Shown here: positions 28,560 through 38,050 of the stretch, piece by piece | How the letters are laid out: the number at the start of each line of letters is the position of its first letter | Position numbering within the stretch: the first letter of the stretch is position 1 | Origin: Nitrospiraceae bacterium | GTDB taxonomy: Bacteria > Nitrospirota > Nitrospiria > Nitrospirales > Nitrospiraceae | Assembly (NCBI GenBank): GCA_023248355.1 | Contig: JAHFES010000011.1 | Span: 1 to 39,879 of the forward strand | Direction of reading: 5' to 3' | Length of the DNA stretch: 39,879 bases | Translations under genes and position numbers: made by a program | Notes under the pieces: model-generated | Database searches by the model: none | What the model saw: only the letters and a program-made list of their open reading frames with translations | What the model was told of the DNA's origin: nothing

Positions 28560-29177
28560 TTACCGTTTGCCCGAATGTAGGGCAGGTGGCATGTACTTGA
28601 TCATCTCGTCGGTGAGTTCAGCCGCGACATCTTTGAGATTGGGCTTGAAGAACATGTAGCTGCTGGCTTTTTCATGGCGGGCTTTCCATATCGTCGCCCC
28701 CGTGGTGGCGTCAATCAATCGGATGGTCAGTCCCACACGGCCGACGTTGTCGCCTTCTTTTCTCGCATACTCCCAGGCGTTAATTCGAAGCACGAGAAAG
28801 GATTCCACATTTAAGGATTTACCCAGCTTGATAGCGGCCTCCTTATCCGACTGCCCGGTCATTTCTAACCGAGAGAAGTAAAACACCAGCGAGTCGAAGG
28901 CTTCTTTAGAGGCCTGAAAGATGTCGGTCACTTGCTCAGCCGGGACGACGCGCTCGATTCGCCCTGCCTTGCTGAGCGACGCGGCCAGCACTTCCTGCAC
29001 GTCCTCACGCGCGCTGTCGTACTGGCTAGCCATCGGCGGCAGCACCGCAATCGACTGCGGCCGGAAGACTTTTGCTCCTGGGCCCTCCCACATTTCCTGA
29101 AGTCCGCCGCAGCCGGAAAGCATCAAGCCGACAAGCGCGCAACCGAGAAGCCATCCTTTACGATTCGTGGTCATCAT
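28560..29177 (-). CDS. Putative lipoprotein
   Basis: LLGCALVGLMLSGC lipobox; QSIAVLPPMASQYDSAREDVQEVLAASL resembles families of predicted outer-membrane-associated lipoproteins. Confidence 0.65.
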   Translation of the reverse strand: MMTTNRKGWLLGCALVGLMLSGCGGLQEMWEGPGAKVFRPQSIAVLPPMASQYDSAREDVQEVLAASLSKAGRIERVVPAEQVTDIFQASKEAFDSLVFYFSRLEMTGQSDKEAAIKLGKSLNVESFLVLRINAWEYARKEGDNVGRVGLTIRLIDATTGATIWKARHEKASSYMFFKPNLKDVAAELTDEMIKYMPPALHSGKR

Positions 29178-29196
29178 GATGGTGCTCAGTATACCA

Positions 29197-30312
29197 TTAG
29201 AACGTCAAAGAGACAGAGCCTGATGCCAGCGCGCCTCTCTCACGAAAGTCGTATCCACCTCCGACATCCACACGCAGGGCGAAAATCCGTAGGCCAAACC
29301 CTGCAGTCGGGGTGAAGGGAGAGGCAGCATCCTGGACATTCTTGAAAGCGCCTACACGGAGGGAGAGGAACTCGGAGAGAATCGTCTGTTCTGCCCCAAG
29401 GCTGAGCACTTGGCTCTTCTGGCCTGGAACAAACGTCTTGTTCGAAGTGGCATCCATGTCAGCCGTTAACGTCAGGCTGGAATAGGGGTTGACCGCCACT
29501 CCACCGCGAACTTGCGGGCCCAGCTTGAACTTGCTTCCATCGGGCGCATCGAATTCAGGCTGGTTAATATCTTTGGCCACGACGCCGAAGCGGAGCCAGG
29601 ACGATGGGCGATAGATGGCCCCAACATCGATTCCGTAGGAGGTCGAGAGTTTGGCTTTCCCGAAATTGTCGGAGAGAGTCACGTCTTGCCCATTTTGGAC
29701 AGAGACAGATCCCGTATAAGCCGCCCCCTGGATGATCTTCCCCGTGACTCCGATCGCAAATGTCTTGTCGGCGAAGGCATACGCATAGGAGAAGGCTGCC
29801 TGCCGAGCTTCCAATCCACGAAGTAGGAACGCTCCCTGTACACCGTTGGTCCCGGTGACGCCGAACCTTCGGCTCGGATCAACAAATCCACCCGCCGTAG
29901 CGACGTCTGAAACATTAAAGCCAAATGCATGTTCACCAAAGTGACCCTTCGCGTATAACCCGCCGGCAGCAATTGCGGACACGGTTCCATTATTGATACG
30001 GTCGGCGAGTGCCTGAGCAGCAGGGCCTGAAGTCCCAGACGGAACGAAGTCTTTAATGTCATTCAGCGTATCAATGACGCCTCGGCGATCAATTCCTTGC
30101 AGGCTCCCTTGTATCCGGATATCCACCGTCTGCGTCATGGCCAATCCGGCCGGGTTCCAATAGGTGGCGTAGGCGTCGGTTGTGATCGCCACTCCGGCGC
30201 CTCCCATGCCTGCCGCACGGGGACCCACGACGGCGAATTCCACGGCCATGGCCTGGAGAGGGAGGGCAGCCGCAATTGCCAAGATCAGAACGTGATGAAT
30301 GGTGCGTCTGAT
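29197..30312 (-). CDS. TraF-like / FadL-PorV-like outer membrane beta-barrel protein (start uncertain)
   Basis: GPRAAGMGGAGVAITTDAYATYWNPAGLA...GSVSLTF C-terminus ending in F. The ORF track starts at a TTG (30282); upstream in-frame sequence extends a signal peptide to 30312. Confidence 0.65.
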   Translation of the reverse strand: MRRTIHHVLILAIAAALPLQAMAVEFAVVGPRAAGMGGAGVAITTDAYATYWNPAGLAMTQTVDIRIQGSLQGIDRRGVIDTLNDIKDFVPSGTSGPAAQALADRINNGTVSAIAAGGLYAKGHFGEHAFGFNVSDVATAGGFVDPSRRFGVTGTNGVQGAFLLRGLEARQAAFSYAYAFADKTFAIGVTGKIIQGAAYTGSVSVQNGQDVTLSDNFGKAKLSTSYGIDVGAIYRPSSWLRFGVVAKDINQPEFDAPDGSKFKLGPQVRGGVAVNPYSSLTLTADMDATSNKTFVPGQKSQVLSLGAEQTILSEFLSLRVGAFKNVQDAASPFTPTAGFGLRIFALRVDVGGGYDFRERGALASGSVSLTF

Positions 30313-30386
30313 ACCTAGCTCCTTGAGATCTTTTCACTATTCCGTACGAACGCCAGTCTGGTAATCGCGCACGATCGCGTCAAGGG

Positions 30387-31049
30387 TTAGACGATCAGAC
30401 CATCCTGCATGTAAACGATGCGGTCCGATTGGGCCGACAGCTTGTCATTGTGGGTCACAATAATGAATGTGGTTTTGCGGGCCTTGTTCAATTCACGCAT
30501 CAGTCCAAATAATCCATCCCCTGTATGCGTATCGAGATTGCCGGTTGGTTCGTCGGCCAGCACCAAGTCAGGCTTTTGCATGAGCGCGCGCGCCATGGCG
30601 ACGCGTTGCTGCTCACCGCCGGATAACTCGCCTGGTTTATGGTGAAGGCGCTGGCCTAATCCCACTTCCGCTAACAAGGTCGCAGCTTCCGTTTCTACAG
30701 ACGCTTGATCACGCCGTTGCACGAGTGCCGGCATACAGACGTTCTCCAAAGCCGTGAACTCCGGCAGCAGGTGGTGGAACTGGAAGACGAACCCGATGCG
30801 CCGATTGCGAAACTCTGCCTGCTCAGATTCTGACATTGTAAACAGGTCTTGGCCGTCAAACGTCACCGTCCCGCTGGTGGGCTTGTCGAGTGTCCCGATG
30901 ATATGCAGCAAGGTGCTTTTGCCGGCTCCGGAGGCCCCCACAATGGCGATCAGCTCGCCGCGCTGAATCTCAAGATTGATCCCTTTGAGCACAGGGAGCT
31001 CGTATGATCCCATCGAGAAGGATTTATGGAGATCTGTGACTTTGATCAT
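30387..31049 (-). CDS. lolD: Lipoprotein-releasing system ATP-binding protein
   Basis: Walker A GASGAGKST, LSGGEQQRVAMARAL signature, LVLADEPTGNLD. Confidence 0.92.
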   Translation of the reverse strand: MIKVTDLHKSFSMGSYELPVLKGINLEIQRGELIAIVGASGAGKSTLLHIIGTLDKPTSGTVTFDGQDLFTMSESEQAEFRNRRIGFVFQFHHLLPEFTALENVCMPALVQRRDQASVETEAATLLAEVGLGQRLHHKPGELSGGEQQRVAMARALMQKPDLVLADEPTGNLDTHTGDGLFGLMRELNKARKTTFIIVTHNDKLSAQSDRIVYMQDGLIV

Positions 31050-31061
31050 AATAAGTGCTTT

Positions 31062-31115
31062 CAGCTTTCAGCGATCAGCTGGTTTTCGGATCTGCCAGCT
31101 GACGGCTGAATGCTG
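31062..31115. repeat. Heptad-periodic hairpin in the lolC/E-lolD spacer
   Basis: CAGCTTTCAGCGATCAGCTGG (31062-31082) versus CCAGCTGACGGCTGAATGCTG (31095-31115): 18/21 positions complementary, 12-nt loop. Confidence 0.8.
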
Positions 31116-31127
31116 ACAGCGTCGTTG

Positions 31128-32411
31128 TTACTCATAGCGCAGTGCCGCGATCGGTTCGAGCTTCGCCGCCTGATTGGCCGGATAGACGGTGGCGGCGAAA
31201 CTGATCAGGATGGCCGATCCTGCGACGAGCAGCACGTCCTCAGCCAGGACGTGGACCGGAATCTTCGAGATGTAGTAGACGGTTGGATCAAAGGTCCAAA
31301 AGGTTTGGATCAACCAAAGAAACGCATAGCCCAACGGAATGCCAATGGCTGTGCCGGAAAACCCGATGATCAAGCCGTTCAGCATGAAGATCCGCCTGAT
31401 GCTGCGTTTGGTCGCGCCCATCGCTTTGAGAATCGCAATTTCTTTCTGCTTCTCCGTCACGATCATCGTCAACGTACTCACGATGTTGAAAGAGGCTACG
31501 ATCGTGATCAGGACGAGCAGCAAGAACATCATCGTCTTTTCCAGCTTCAGCGCGGAGAAGAGATTGCGGTTCATCTGCATCCAGTCTCTGGCTCCGTGAC
31601 TGAACCCCAACTCGTGCTCGATATCACGGGCAATCTCGCTGGCACGGAACACATCGGTGACTTTCACTTCGATCCCGGACACACTCGACCCCATGTTGAA
31701 GAATTTCTGCGCCTCGCCGAGTTCGATGTAGGCGAGGGAGGAGTCGTACTCATACATGCCGGAATGAAAGAGTGCCACCACGGCAAAGGTCCGGATCTTC
31801 GGCACCATACCCATCGCGCTGATGGGACCGACCGGCGATACCACATTGAGCGTATCGCCGACGAAGATACCAAGTCGAAGGGCCAGTTCCTTGCCCAAAA
31901 TGATGCCGGGTCTTTCGACGAGCTGAGGCTCGCCTTGCGGATCGTCAACCGGGGCCTGCTTCACCTTGACCGGTGTGAGGAGGTCGGTCAGTTGACCGGT
32001 CGAGACATTCTTGGCCAGTTCCGTAACCTGGGCCTCGCGCGTGGGATCGATGCCACGCAAGACAATGCCCTGTACGCCGGACTGTGTGGTCAGAAGGACC
32101 TGCCGGAGCACGAAGGGAGTCGCGGCGACGACATTGGGCACGGCCTGGATCTTCTCGACGAGCGGATCGTACTCCGTCATGTTCTCTTTCATCCGCTCTT
32201 GCACAATAATGTGGGCGGTGGTTCCCAGAATCTTGCCCTGAATATCTTCCTTGAAACCGGTCATGATGCCGACCGTCCCGATCAGGGCCGCCACACCCAG
32301 CGTAATGCCGGCGATAGAGACGACGGTGTTCAGCGAAATGGTCCGATTGCGGCGCTTGGCGCGCAGGTAGCGGAGTCCGACGAAGATTTCATAGGGGATA
32401 GCCACCCTCAC
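31128..32411 (-). CDS. lolC: Lipoprotein-releasing ABC transporter permease
   Basis: EIFVGLRYLRAKRRNRTISLNTVVSIAGITLGVAALI N-terminus; FtsX-like C-terminal domain; next to lolD. Assignment as LolC versus LolE is uncertain. Confidence 0.9.
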   Translation of the reverse strand: MRVAIPYEIFVGLRYLRAKRRNRTISLNTVVSIAGITLGVAALIGTVGIMTGFKEDIQGKILGTTAHIIVQERMKENMTEYDPLVEKIQAVPNVVAATPFVLRQVLLTTQSGVQGIVLRGIDPTREAQVTELAKNVSTGQLTDLLTPVKVKQAPVDDPQGEPQLVERPGIILGKELALRLGIFVGDTLNVVSPVGPISAMGMVPKIRTFAVVALFHSGMYEYDSSLAYIELGEAQKFFNMGSSVSGIEVKVTDVFRASEIARDIEHELGFSHGARDWMQMNRNLFSALKLEKTMMFLLLVLITIVASFNIVSTLTMIVTEKQKEIAILKAMGATKRSIRRIFMLNGLIIGFSGTAIGIPLGYAFLWLIQTFWTFDPTVYYISKIPVHVLAEDVLLVAGSAILISFAATVYPANQAAKLEPIAALRYE

Positions 32412-33889
32412 CGCTCCGGTCTCAATTGGGGGAAGAGGACCACGTCGCGGATGGAGGCCTGGTTGGTGAAGAGCATGATCAGTCGATCGATGCCGATCCC
32501 TTCGCCCGCCGTCGGCGGCATCCCGTATTCAAGCGCCCGCAGGAAGTCTTCATCCACGAGATGGGCTTCTTCATCGCCGGCTTCCCGCTGGGCCGCCTGA
32601 CCTTCGAATCGCTCGCGTTGATCTAAAGGGTCGTTCAACTCGGAAAAGGCGTTGGCGATTTCCCGTCCTGCGATGTAGAGCTCGAACCGATCTGTGAGTG
32701 CAGGATTGGAGTCTTTCCGGCGAGCGAGCGGCGAAATCTCAATCGGGTAGTCCGTAATGAACGTCGGCTGATGCAAGTTGGGTTCGACCGTTTCTTCGAA
32801 GATCGCATTGACGATATTGAACAGCGACGCGTTCGGGTCAACCGGGACGTTCAACTGTTTAGCCGCGGCCAGCGCCTTGTCTCTATCTTGAATCACGGAT
32901 GGATCGAGCTTGTTCACCTCCAGGATCGACTGGTGGTACGACCAGCGCCGCCACGGAGGCGTGAGCGTGATCTCTTTGCCCTGATATTCAATCACCGTCT
33001 TGCCGAGTATCTGTTGGGCGAGGGAGGACACCATCTGTTCGGTGAGGACGATCAGATCGTGGTAATCAGCGAAAGAGACATAGAACTCCAGCATCGTGAA
33101 TTCGGGATTGTGGATGGTGGAGATGCCCTCGTTCCGAAAGTTCCGGTTGATCTCGAACACCCGTGGAAATCCGCCGACGATCAAGCGCTTCAAGTAGAGC
33201 TCCGGTGCGATCCGGAGATACAGATCGACGCCGAGCGCGTTGTGGTGCGTGACAAAGGGCTTGGCCGTGGCGCCACCGGGTATCGGATGCATCATCGGGG
33301 TCTCGACTTCCAGAAAATTCCGCTCGATGAGAAAGGCCCGAATGCCGGCGATGATCCGGCTCCTGGTCGCGAAGATCTGATGAACTTCGGGATTGGCGAT
33401 GAGATCGACATACCGTTGACGATAGCGGGTTTCCACATCCGTCAGCCCGTGCCATTTTTCGGGGAGGGGACGGAGTGCCTTGCTGAGAAACGTCAGTTCG
33501 TGGACCTCGACCGTGAACTCGTTGGTCTTCGTACGGAACAACATACCGGTGACGCCGATCCAGTCGCCCAGGTCCAGCTGCTCGCACACCTTGTAGGCCT
33601 GTTCGGAGAGAAGATCTTTTTTGAGATAGACTTGGAGGCGATTGGACCCGTCTTGCAGCACGGCAAAGCCGGCCTTGCCGAAACGGCGAAGGGCGACCAC
33701 GCGGCCTGCGACCGTGCAGGAGATCTTTTCTTGCTCCAAGACCTCTTTCGTTTTTTCGCTGTGCAGTGTGATAAGCTCCCCCGCCCGATCTTTGACTTCG
33801 AAGCGAGTACCGTAGGGCGCCACGCCGGCTTCGCGGAGTTGGTCGAGCTTCTTGATTCGTTGCTGACGTTGTTCGTTCAGTTCATCCAT
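32408..33889 (-). CDS. lysS: Lysyl-tRNA synthetase (class II)
   Basis: RYRQRYVDLIANPEV motif 1 region; FRNEGISTIHNPEFTMLEFY motif 2; GEGIGIDRLIML motif 3. Confidence 0.97.
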   Translation of the reverse strand: MDELNEQRQQRIKKLDQLREAGVAPYGTRFEVKDRAGELITLHSEKTKEVLEQEKISCTVAGRVVALRRFGKAGFAVLQDGSNRLQVYLKKDLLSEQAYKVCEQLDLGDWIGVTGMLFRTKTNEFTVEVHELTFLSKALRPLPEKWHGLTDVETRYRQRYVDLIANPEVHQIFATRSRIIAGIRAFLIERNFLEVETPMMHPIPGGATAKPFVTHHNALGVDLYLRIAPELYLKRLIVGGFPRVFEINRNFRNEGISTIHNPEFTMLEFYVSFADYHDLIVLTEQMVSSLAQQILGKTVIEYQGKEITLTPPWRRWSYHQSILEVNKLDPSVIQDRDKALAAAKQLNVPVDPNASLFNIVNAIFEETVEPNLHQPTFITDYPIEISPLARRKDSNPALTDRFELYIAGREIANAFSELNDPLDQRERFEGQAAQREAGDEEAHLVDEDFLRALEYGMPPTAGEGIGIDRLIMLFTNQASIRDVVLFPQLRPER

Positions 33890-33899
33890 AGAAAGACCG

Positions 33900-33994
33900 T
33901 GATGCGTGATGGGTGACGTGTGATGTATGTGAGGTGCAATGATGCATGACTCTTAGAGATCATCGTCAGGTTTGCTGACGGGTGACAGCTGATC
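33900..33994. repeat. Heptad-periodic repeat tract at the prfB 3' end and prfB-lysS spacer
   Basis: + strand GCTGACG GGTGACA GCTGATC (33974-33994) and GTGATGC GTGATGG GTGACGT GTGATGT (33900-33927). Confidence 0.7.
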
Positions 33995-35099
33995 GCTTCC
34001 TTTTGTGAGCTTCTTTTTTAAATAGGCTTCGATAAATCCGTCGATGTCGCCGTCCATGACGGACGACACATTGCCGCTCTCATAGGCCGTCCGGTGATCC
34101 TTCACCATCTGATAGGGCTGGAACACGTAGGAGCGGATCTGGCTGCCCCATGAGATGTCTTTCTTCTCGCCCACGATCGCATTGAACTCCGCTTCTTTTT
34201 TCTTCTGTTCGAGTTCGAAAAGGCGGGCTTTCAAGATCTTCATTGCGCCATTGCGGTTTTGAAGCTGCGACCGTTCATTCTGGCATTGCGCGACAATCCC
34301 GGTCGGCAGGTGGGTCATGCGGATCGCGGTTTCCACCTTGTTGACATTCTGGCCACCGGCGCCGCCCGCACGGAAGGTATCAATTCTGAGATCCTTGTCC
34401 TCAATCACCACATCGATGTCCTCGCTCAGTTCCGGATAGACGAACACCGAGGCGAACGACGTGTGGCGCCGCTTGTTGGCATCGAACGGGGAAATGCGCA
34501 CCAGGCGGTGGACTCCCGCTTCCGCCTTCAAGTAGCCATAGGCGTAGGGACCGATGATCGACAGGGTGACGCTTTTGATGCCGGCTTCGTCGCCGGCGAG
34601 AAGATCCAACGTGTCGACCTTGAATTTCTTGCGCTCCGCCCAGCGGACATACATGCGAAGGAGCATCTGCGCCCAGTCTTGCGATTCCGTCCCGCCAGCG
34701 CCTGGATGAATGGCCATAATGGCATTGTTCTGATCGAGCTCGCCCGAGAGCAACAGTTCCACGCGCAGGGTTGCCAGGCGCGGCTCCAACTGATCCAGCT
34801 CGGTTGTGAGTTCCTTTTCGAGCCCGGCGTCGCCGCTCTCGTGAGCCAGCTCCAGCAGGGTGTCCAAATCACTCAACTTCATTTCGATTTCACGCCACTG
34901 TTGAAGCTCGCGCTCGATCGTCGATTTTTTCCGGCTGACTGCTGCGGCCGTGCGAGCGTCGTTCCAAAAATCCGGCTGCCCCATCTGGGCTTCAAGTTCT
35001 TGCAGATCGGCGGTCATGCGGGCGAGGTCAAAGATGCCCCCGTAACTCAGCGATGTGTCCTCCCACGACGCGGACGCGAACTTGTACCTCATCCAACAT
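33953..35099 (-). CDS. prfB: Peptide chain release factor 2, with programmed +1 frameshift at CTT TGA C (35033-35027)
   Basis: 0-frame ORF 35099-35028 reads [23 protein letters not shown]; the main frame continues [23 protein letters not shown]...GGQNVNK (GGQ motif). GGGGG lies upstream of CTTTGAC. Confidence 0.95.
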
Positions 35100-35117
35100 G
35101 GACGGATCCTTCTCCCG

Positions 35118-36740
35118 TTATGCGGGCGTGATAGCGGTTGTGCCGGGGACGGGTTCCTTCGTGCGGAACGAGCCGAACAGGCACAAAAGCGCGCAGATTA
35201 TAACACAGCCGTATGCAAACACATCGCCGTAGTGGCTGTAAAAGGTGTGGGGCTGCCACACCGGGATCGTGGCCTGCAGCGCCTGCTCCTTGAAGAGCGG
35301 CGAGGCGTGCATGATACGGCCGAAGGGATCGACGAAGCCGGAAATCCCGGTGTTCGCAGCGCGCGCAAAGGCCAGATGATTTTCCACCGAGCGAAAGACC
35401 ACCATGGCGAAGTGCTGTGCAGGGGCCGATGAAGGGCCGAACCAGCCATCGTTCGTAATCGCTACCAGAAACTCCGCTCCATTGGCTGCGAACTGGCGGA
35501 CCAGGTCCGGGAAGATCACCTCGTAGCAAATGGCCACGCCGAACTTCACCGGTCGGGGCATGCCCGGATGGCCGCTGCTCCTCGCCTTGGGCGTGAACGA
35601 CAGAATCGTCGGACCGGGTCCTGCTTCAAAATCGCCGATCCCTTCGACGAGCTTGTCCAAGAAGAACAGGAGAGAGGTTTTTAAGGGAATGTATTCCCCG
35701 AACGGGACGAGATGCTGTTTGTCGTAGCGGCCGAGCACTATTCCATCGGTTCCCAGCAGATAGGCACTGTTCAAGAGATAGGGGCGGCGATCCGGATAAA
35801 ACCGCAGGGCAGGGCTCCCGAGGAGAATCGGCGCTTTCGCGCGCTCCGCCCAGGCGATCAACTGGAGCTGGTAGTCTTTCTCTCGCTCCAGGATGAACGG
35901 CGTCGCGGCTTCCGGCCAGACCACCAGATCGGTACTGGTCCCCAGCTGGCCTGTCAGCCGGTCGAACCGCTGCATCGTCTCGTCGCGATACGCGAGGTCC
36001 CACTTCACCGCCTGATCGATGTTGGGTTGCACCACACCCACGGTAATGGAAGTCTTCGGGAATGTCAGTCTCTCGCCAGTCAGCACCGACGTGCTGTAGA
36101 GCCACGCAAGCACCATGAGCATCGCCGTCGTGGTGACCAATTCCCAGGGGAGCTTGGCCGGGCGGAATCCACGGAAGAAGGGCATGAGCCACACCATCAA
36201 TTCCGCGAGTGCCAGATTGACGAGCACAATCAGGAACGAGACCCCATAGACGCCTGTGTGGTCCGCAATCTGAATCAGATCCAGCTCGCGGTATTGCGAA
36301 TACCCCAGGAGGCACCAGGGGAGGCCTGAGAGGAAATAGGTCCGGAGCAGCTCTAACGAAACCCAGAAGCAGGGTGCAAAGAAAATCCCGTATCTCGGGA
36401 TGAATTCGCGTAACCAGACGACAGACACACAGTACAGCCCGACGTACACACCAAGGTAGGCGGTGAGTAACAGCAGAATCGCATAGCTAATGGGGAGGGG
36501 GACCTTCCCATAGGTCGTCATAGCCGTGACTACCCAGGCCATGATGCCGGTGAATCCAATGAGGCCGGTCAGGCAGCCGATCCAAAACGCGCGGCGTCTC
36601 GTACAGTGGTCGAGCGCGAGGTGAAGAGGGATGAGGGCAACCCAGGCAAGCAACCCCAGATCAAACTTGGGGAAACAGAGGGGCAACAACAGCCCGCTCG
36701 CGCAGGCAAGGAGTATCTGGCGCGAACGAACTCGATCCAT
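35118..36740 (-). CDS. lnt: Apolipoprotein N-acyltransferase
   Basis: Polytopic N-terminus plus nitrilase domain with WPEAATPF (E), [13 protein letters not shown] (K), [11 protein letters not shown] (C). Confidence 0.95.
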   Translation of the reverse strand: MDRVRSRQILLACASGLLLPLCFPKFDLGLLAWVALIPLHLALDHCTRRRAFWIGCLTGLIGFTGIMAWVVTAMTTYGKVPLPISYAILLLLTAYLGVYVGLYCVSVVWLREFIPRYGIFFAPCFWVSLELLRTYFLSGLPWCLLGYSQYRELDLIQIADHTGVYGVSFLIVLVNLALAELMVWLMPFFRGFRPAKLPWELVTTTAMLMVLAWLYSTSVLTGERLTFPKTSITVGVVQPNIDQAVKWDLAYRDETMQRFDRLTGQLGTSTDLVVWPEAATPFILEREKDYQLQLIAWAERAKAPILLGSPALRFYPDRRPYLLNSAYLLGTDGIVLGRYDKQHLVPFGEYIPLKTSLLFFLDKLVEGIGDFEAGPGPTILSFTPKARSSGHPGMPRPVKFGVAICYEVIFPDLVRQFAANGAEFLVAITNDGWFGPSSAPAQHFAMVVFRSVENHLAFARAANTGISGFVDPFGRIMHASPLFKEQALQATIPVWQPHTFYSHYGDVFAYGCVIICALLCLFGSFRTKEPVPGTTAITPA

Positions 36741-36851
36741 TGCCTCGTACCATAGCGAAAGACCCCACGTCTTTCAAGCGAACACTTGAAGAATCAGAGA
36801 CTTGAGTTGCCAGGTGCGTGCTTTTCCATCCTGAAACAGGTATTCTGCAAT

Positions 36852-37184
36852 ATGATGGAACGCCGTCAGCACCGTCGGGTTCCGGCGCAAGTCAAAGGTC
36901 TACTCCGGGCGAATGCCCACGAAGTTGAGGGGGAAACCGTCGATCTCTCACTCGGTGGCGCCAAGTTCGAGAGCAGCTTGGCTGTCCAGCCGGGCAGGCT
37001 GATTACCGTGAAGCTCATCATCCCGGGCGTCCAAGAGCCGGTGTATATCGAGCAGGCCCAGGTCCAGTGGATTCATGACCAGACCTTCGGGGTCAGGTTC
37101 TTGGAGATTCGGCAGCAGGAATTGGATGAATTGGAACAATTGATCGAGGAATGTATCGCCCTCGACGAAAGCGAAGATGCATGA
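36852..37184 (+). CDS. PilZ domain protein
   Basis: RRQHRR and DLSLGGA motifs; FGVRFLEI. Start re-assigned to MMERRQHRR. Confidence 0.85.
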   Translation: MMERRQHRRVPAQVKGLLRANAHEVEGETVDLSLGGAKFESSLAVQPGRLITVKLIIPGVQEPVYIEQAQVQWIHDQTFGVRFLEIRQQELDELEQLIEECIALDESEDA

Positions 37185-37396
37185 AGCTCTGTACCACCCA
37201 ACCTCAGCCGCACCTCGACGATCCCCGCGCCTGGATCGGCGGTGAAGCCACCATCGGCTCGCAGGCTGGCCGGCATATCCGGCGGCAAGCGGGGAATACC
37301 AGGCACCTCCTCAGCGCCATCCTCGGACTCACCTTCCTCGGCGGCCTCGCCTTAGGCGGCGCTATCAGCCGGCTCTGTGGAGCCAAAGCAAAGTAG
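37181..37396 (+). CDS. Small hypothetical membrane protein
   Basis: ATGA overlap with the PilZ stop; C-terminal hydrophobic LLSAILGLTFLGGLALGGAI. Confidence 0.45.
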   Translation: MKLCTTQPQPHLDDPRAWIGGEATIGSQAGRHIRRQAGNTRHLLSAILGLTFLGGLALGGAISRLCGAKAK

Positions 37397-37413
37397 CTCT
37401 TCTCTATCCGCCA

Positions 37414-37932
37414 TCAATTCTTTGCAGCAGGTTTCTGTTCCGGCTTTTGATGCGCCCACTCGTGTGGGGTCCTCGCGGTGGAGAGATAGGCCTGGCCGAA
37501 ACCGAGCACCAGGTGGGCGTCCTGCAACATCAATTCCCAAAGCGCGAAATCACTAAAGCCGAACATCGTCGCCGCGAGCGGAAACCGCGCCAGGTACTTC
37601 TCCTTGACCTCGGCATAGTGCGGCGCGTCCGTCATCAGCATCGCCGCCTCACCCTGGAGATTCATTCGCTTCAAGGCCAAGGGATTCTTCTCCGGTCGGT
37701 CGGGTTCAGAAATAAAAAGAGACAGGCGGGGATCAGTCAATAGGTGTTGTGTATGCGACGCCAAGCGGCTGAGATGCAGATAGGCCCGCGTCCAATCTGG
37801 GCCGAACACAAAAGGCACATGCGAGCCAAACGGATGGCTATTCCGCAGCGTCAACAGCACGCCGGTCCGAACACCCTGCGCCAGCGCTGCCCACGCGGCT
37901 TGCACGTCCTGGTGGCTCATGGAATCTGTCAT
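37414..37932 (-). CDS. Pyridoxamine 5'-phosphate oxidase / HugZ-like FMN-binding split-barrel protein
   Basis: GVLLTLRNSHPFGSHVPFVFGPDWTRAYLHLSRLASHTQHLLTDPRLSLFI. Confidence 0.8.
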   Translation of the reverse strand: MTDSMSHQDVQAAWAALAQGVRTGVLLTLRNSHPFGSHVPFVFGPDWTRAYLHLSRLASHTQHLLTDPRLSLFISEPDRPEKNPLALKRMNLQGEAAMLMTDAPHYAEVKEKYLARFPLAATMFGFSDFALWELMLQDAHLVLGFGQAYLSTARTPHEWAHQKPEQKPAAKN

Positions 37933-38050
37933 CTCAGGCTCACTCTTTCACGATCTGATTTGGTTCCAACCAGCGGGCACTTCTCGATAATCATTATAGC
38001 GGTCCGAGACCGATAGTTCTTAACGCCCTGGGCCTAATACGAAATAGGCG

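Noticed and set aside
31110-32600. 496-aa + strand ORF
   Set aside because: Fully antisense to lolC and the lysS 3' end, which have clear family motifs. Low-complexity His/Asp/Arg-rich translation is typical of a codon-bias shadow frame.
32771-33916. 381-aa + strand ORF
   Set aside because: Antisense to lysS; no recognisable domain; shadow ORF.
34259-35131. 290-aa + strand ORF
   Set aside because: Antisense to prfB, which carries the GGQ motif and frameshift; shadow ORF.
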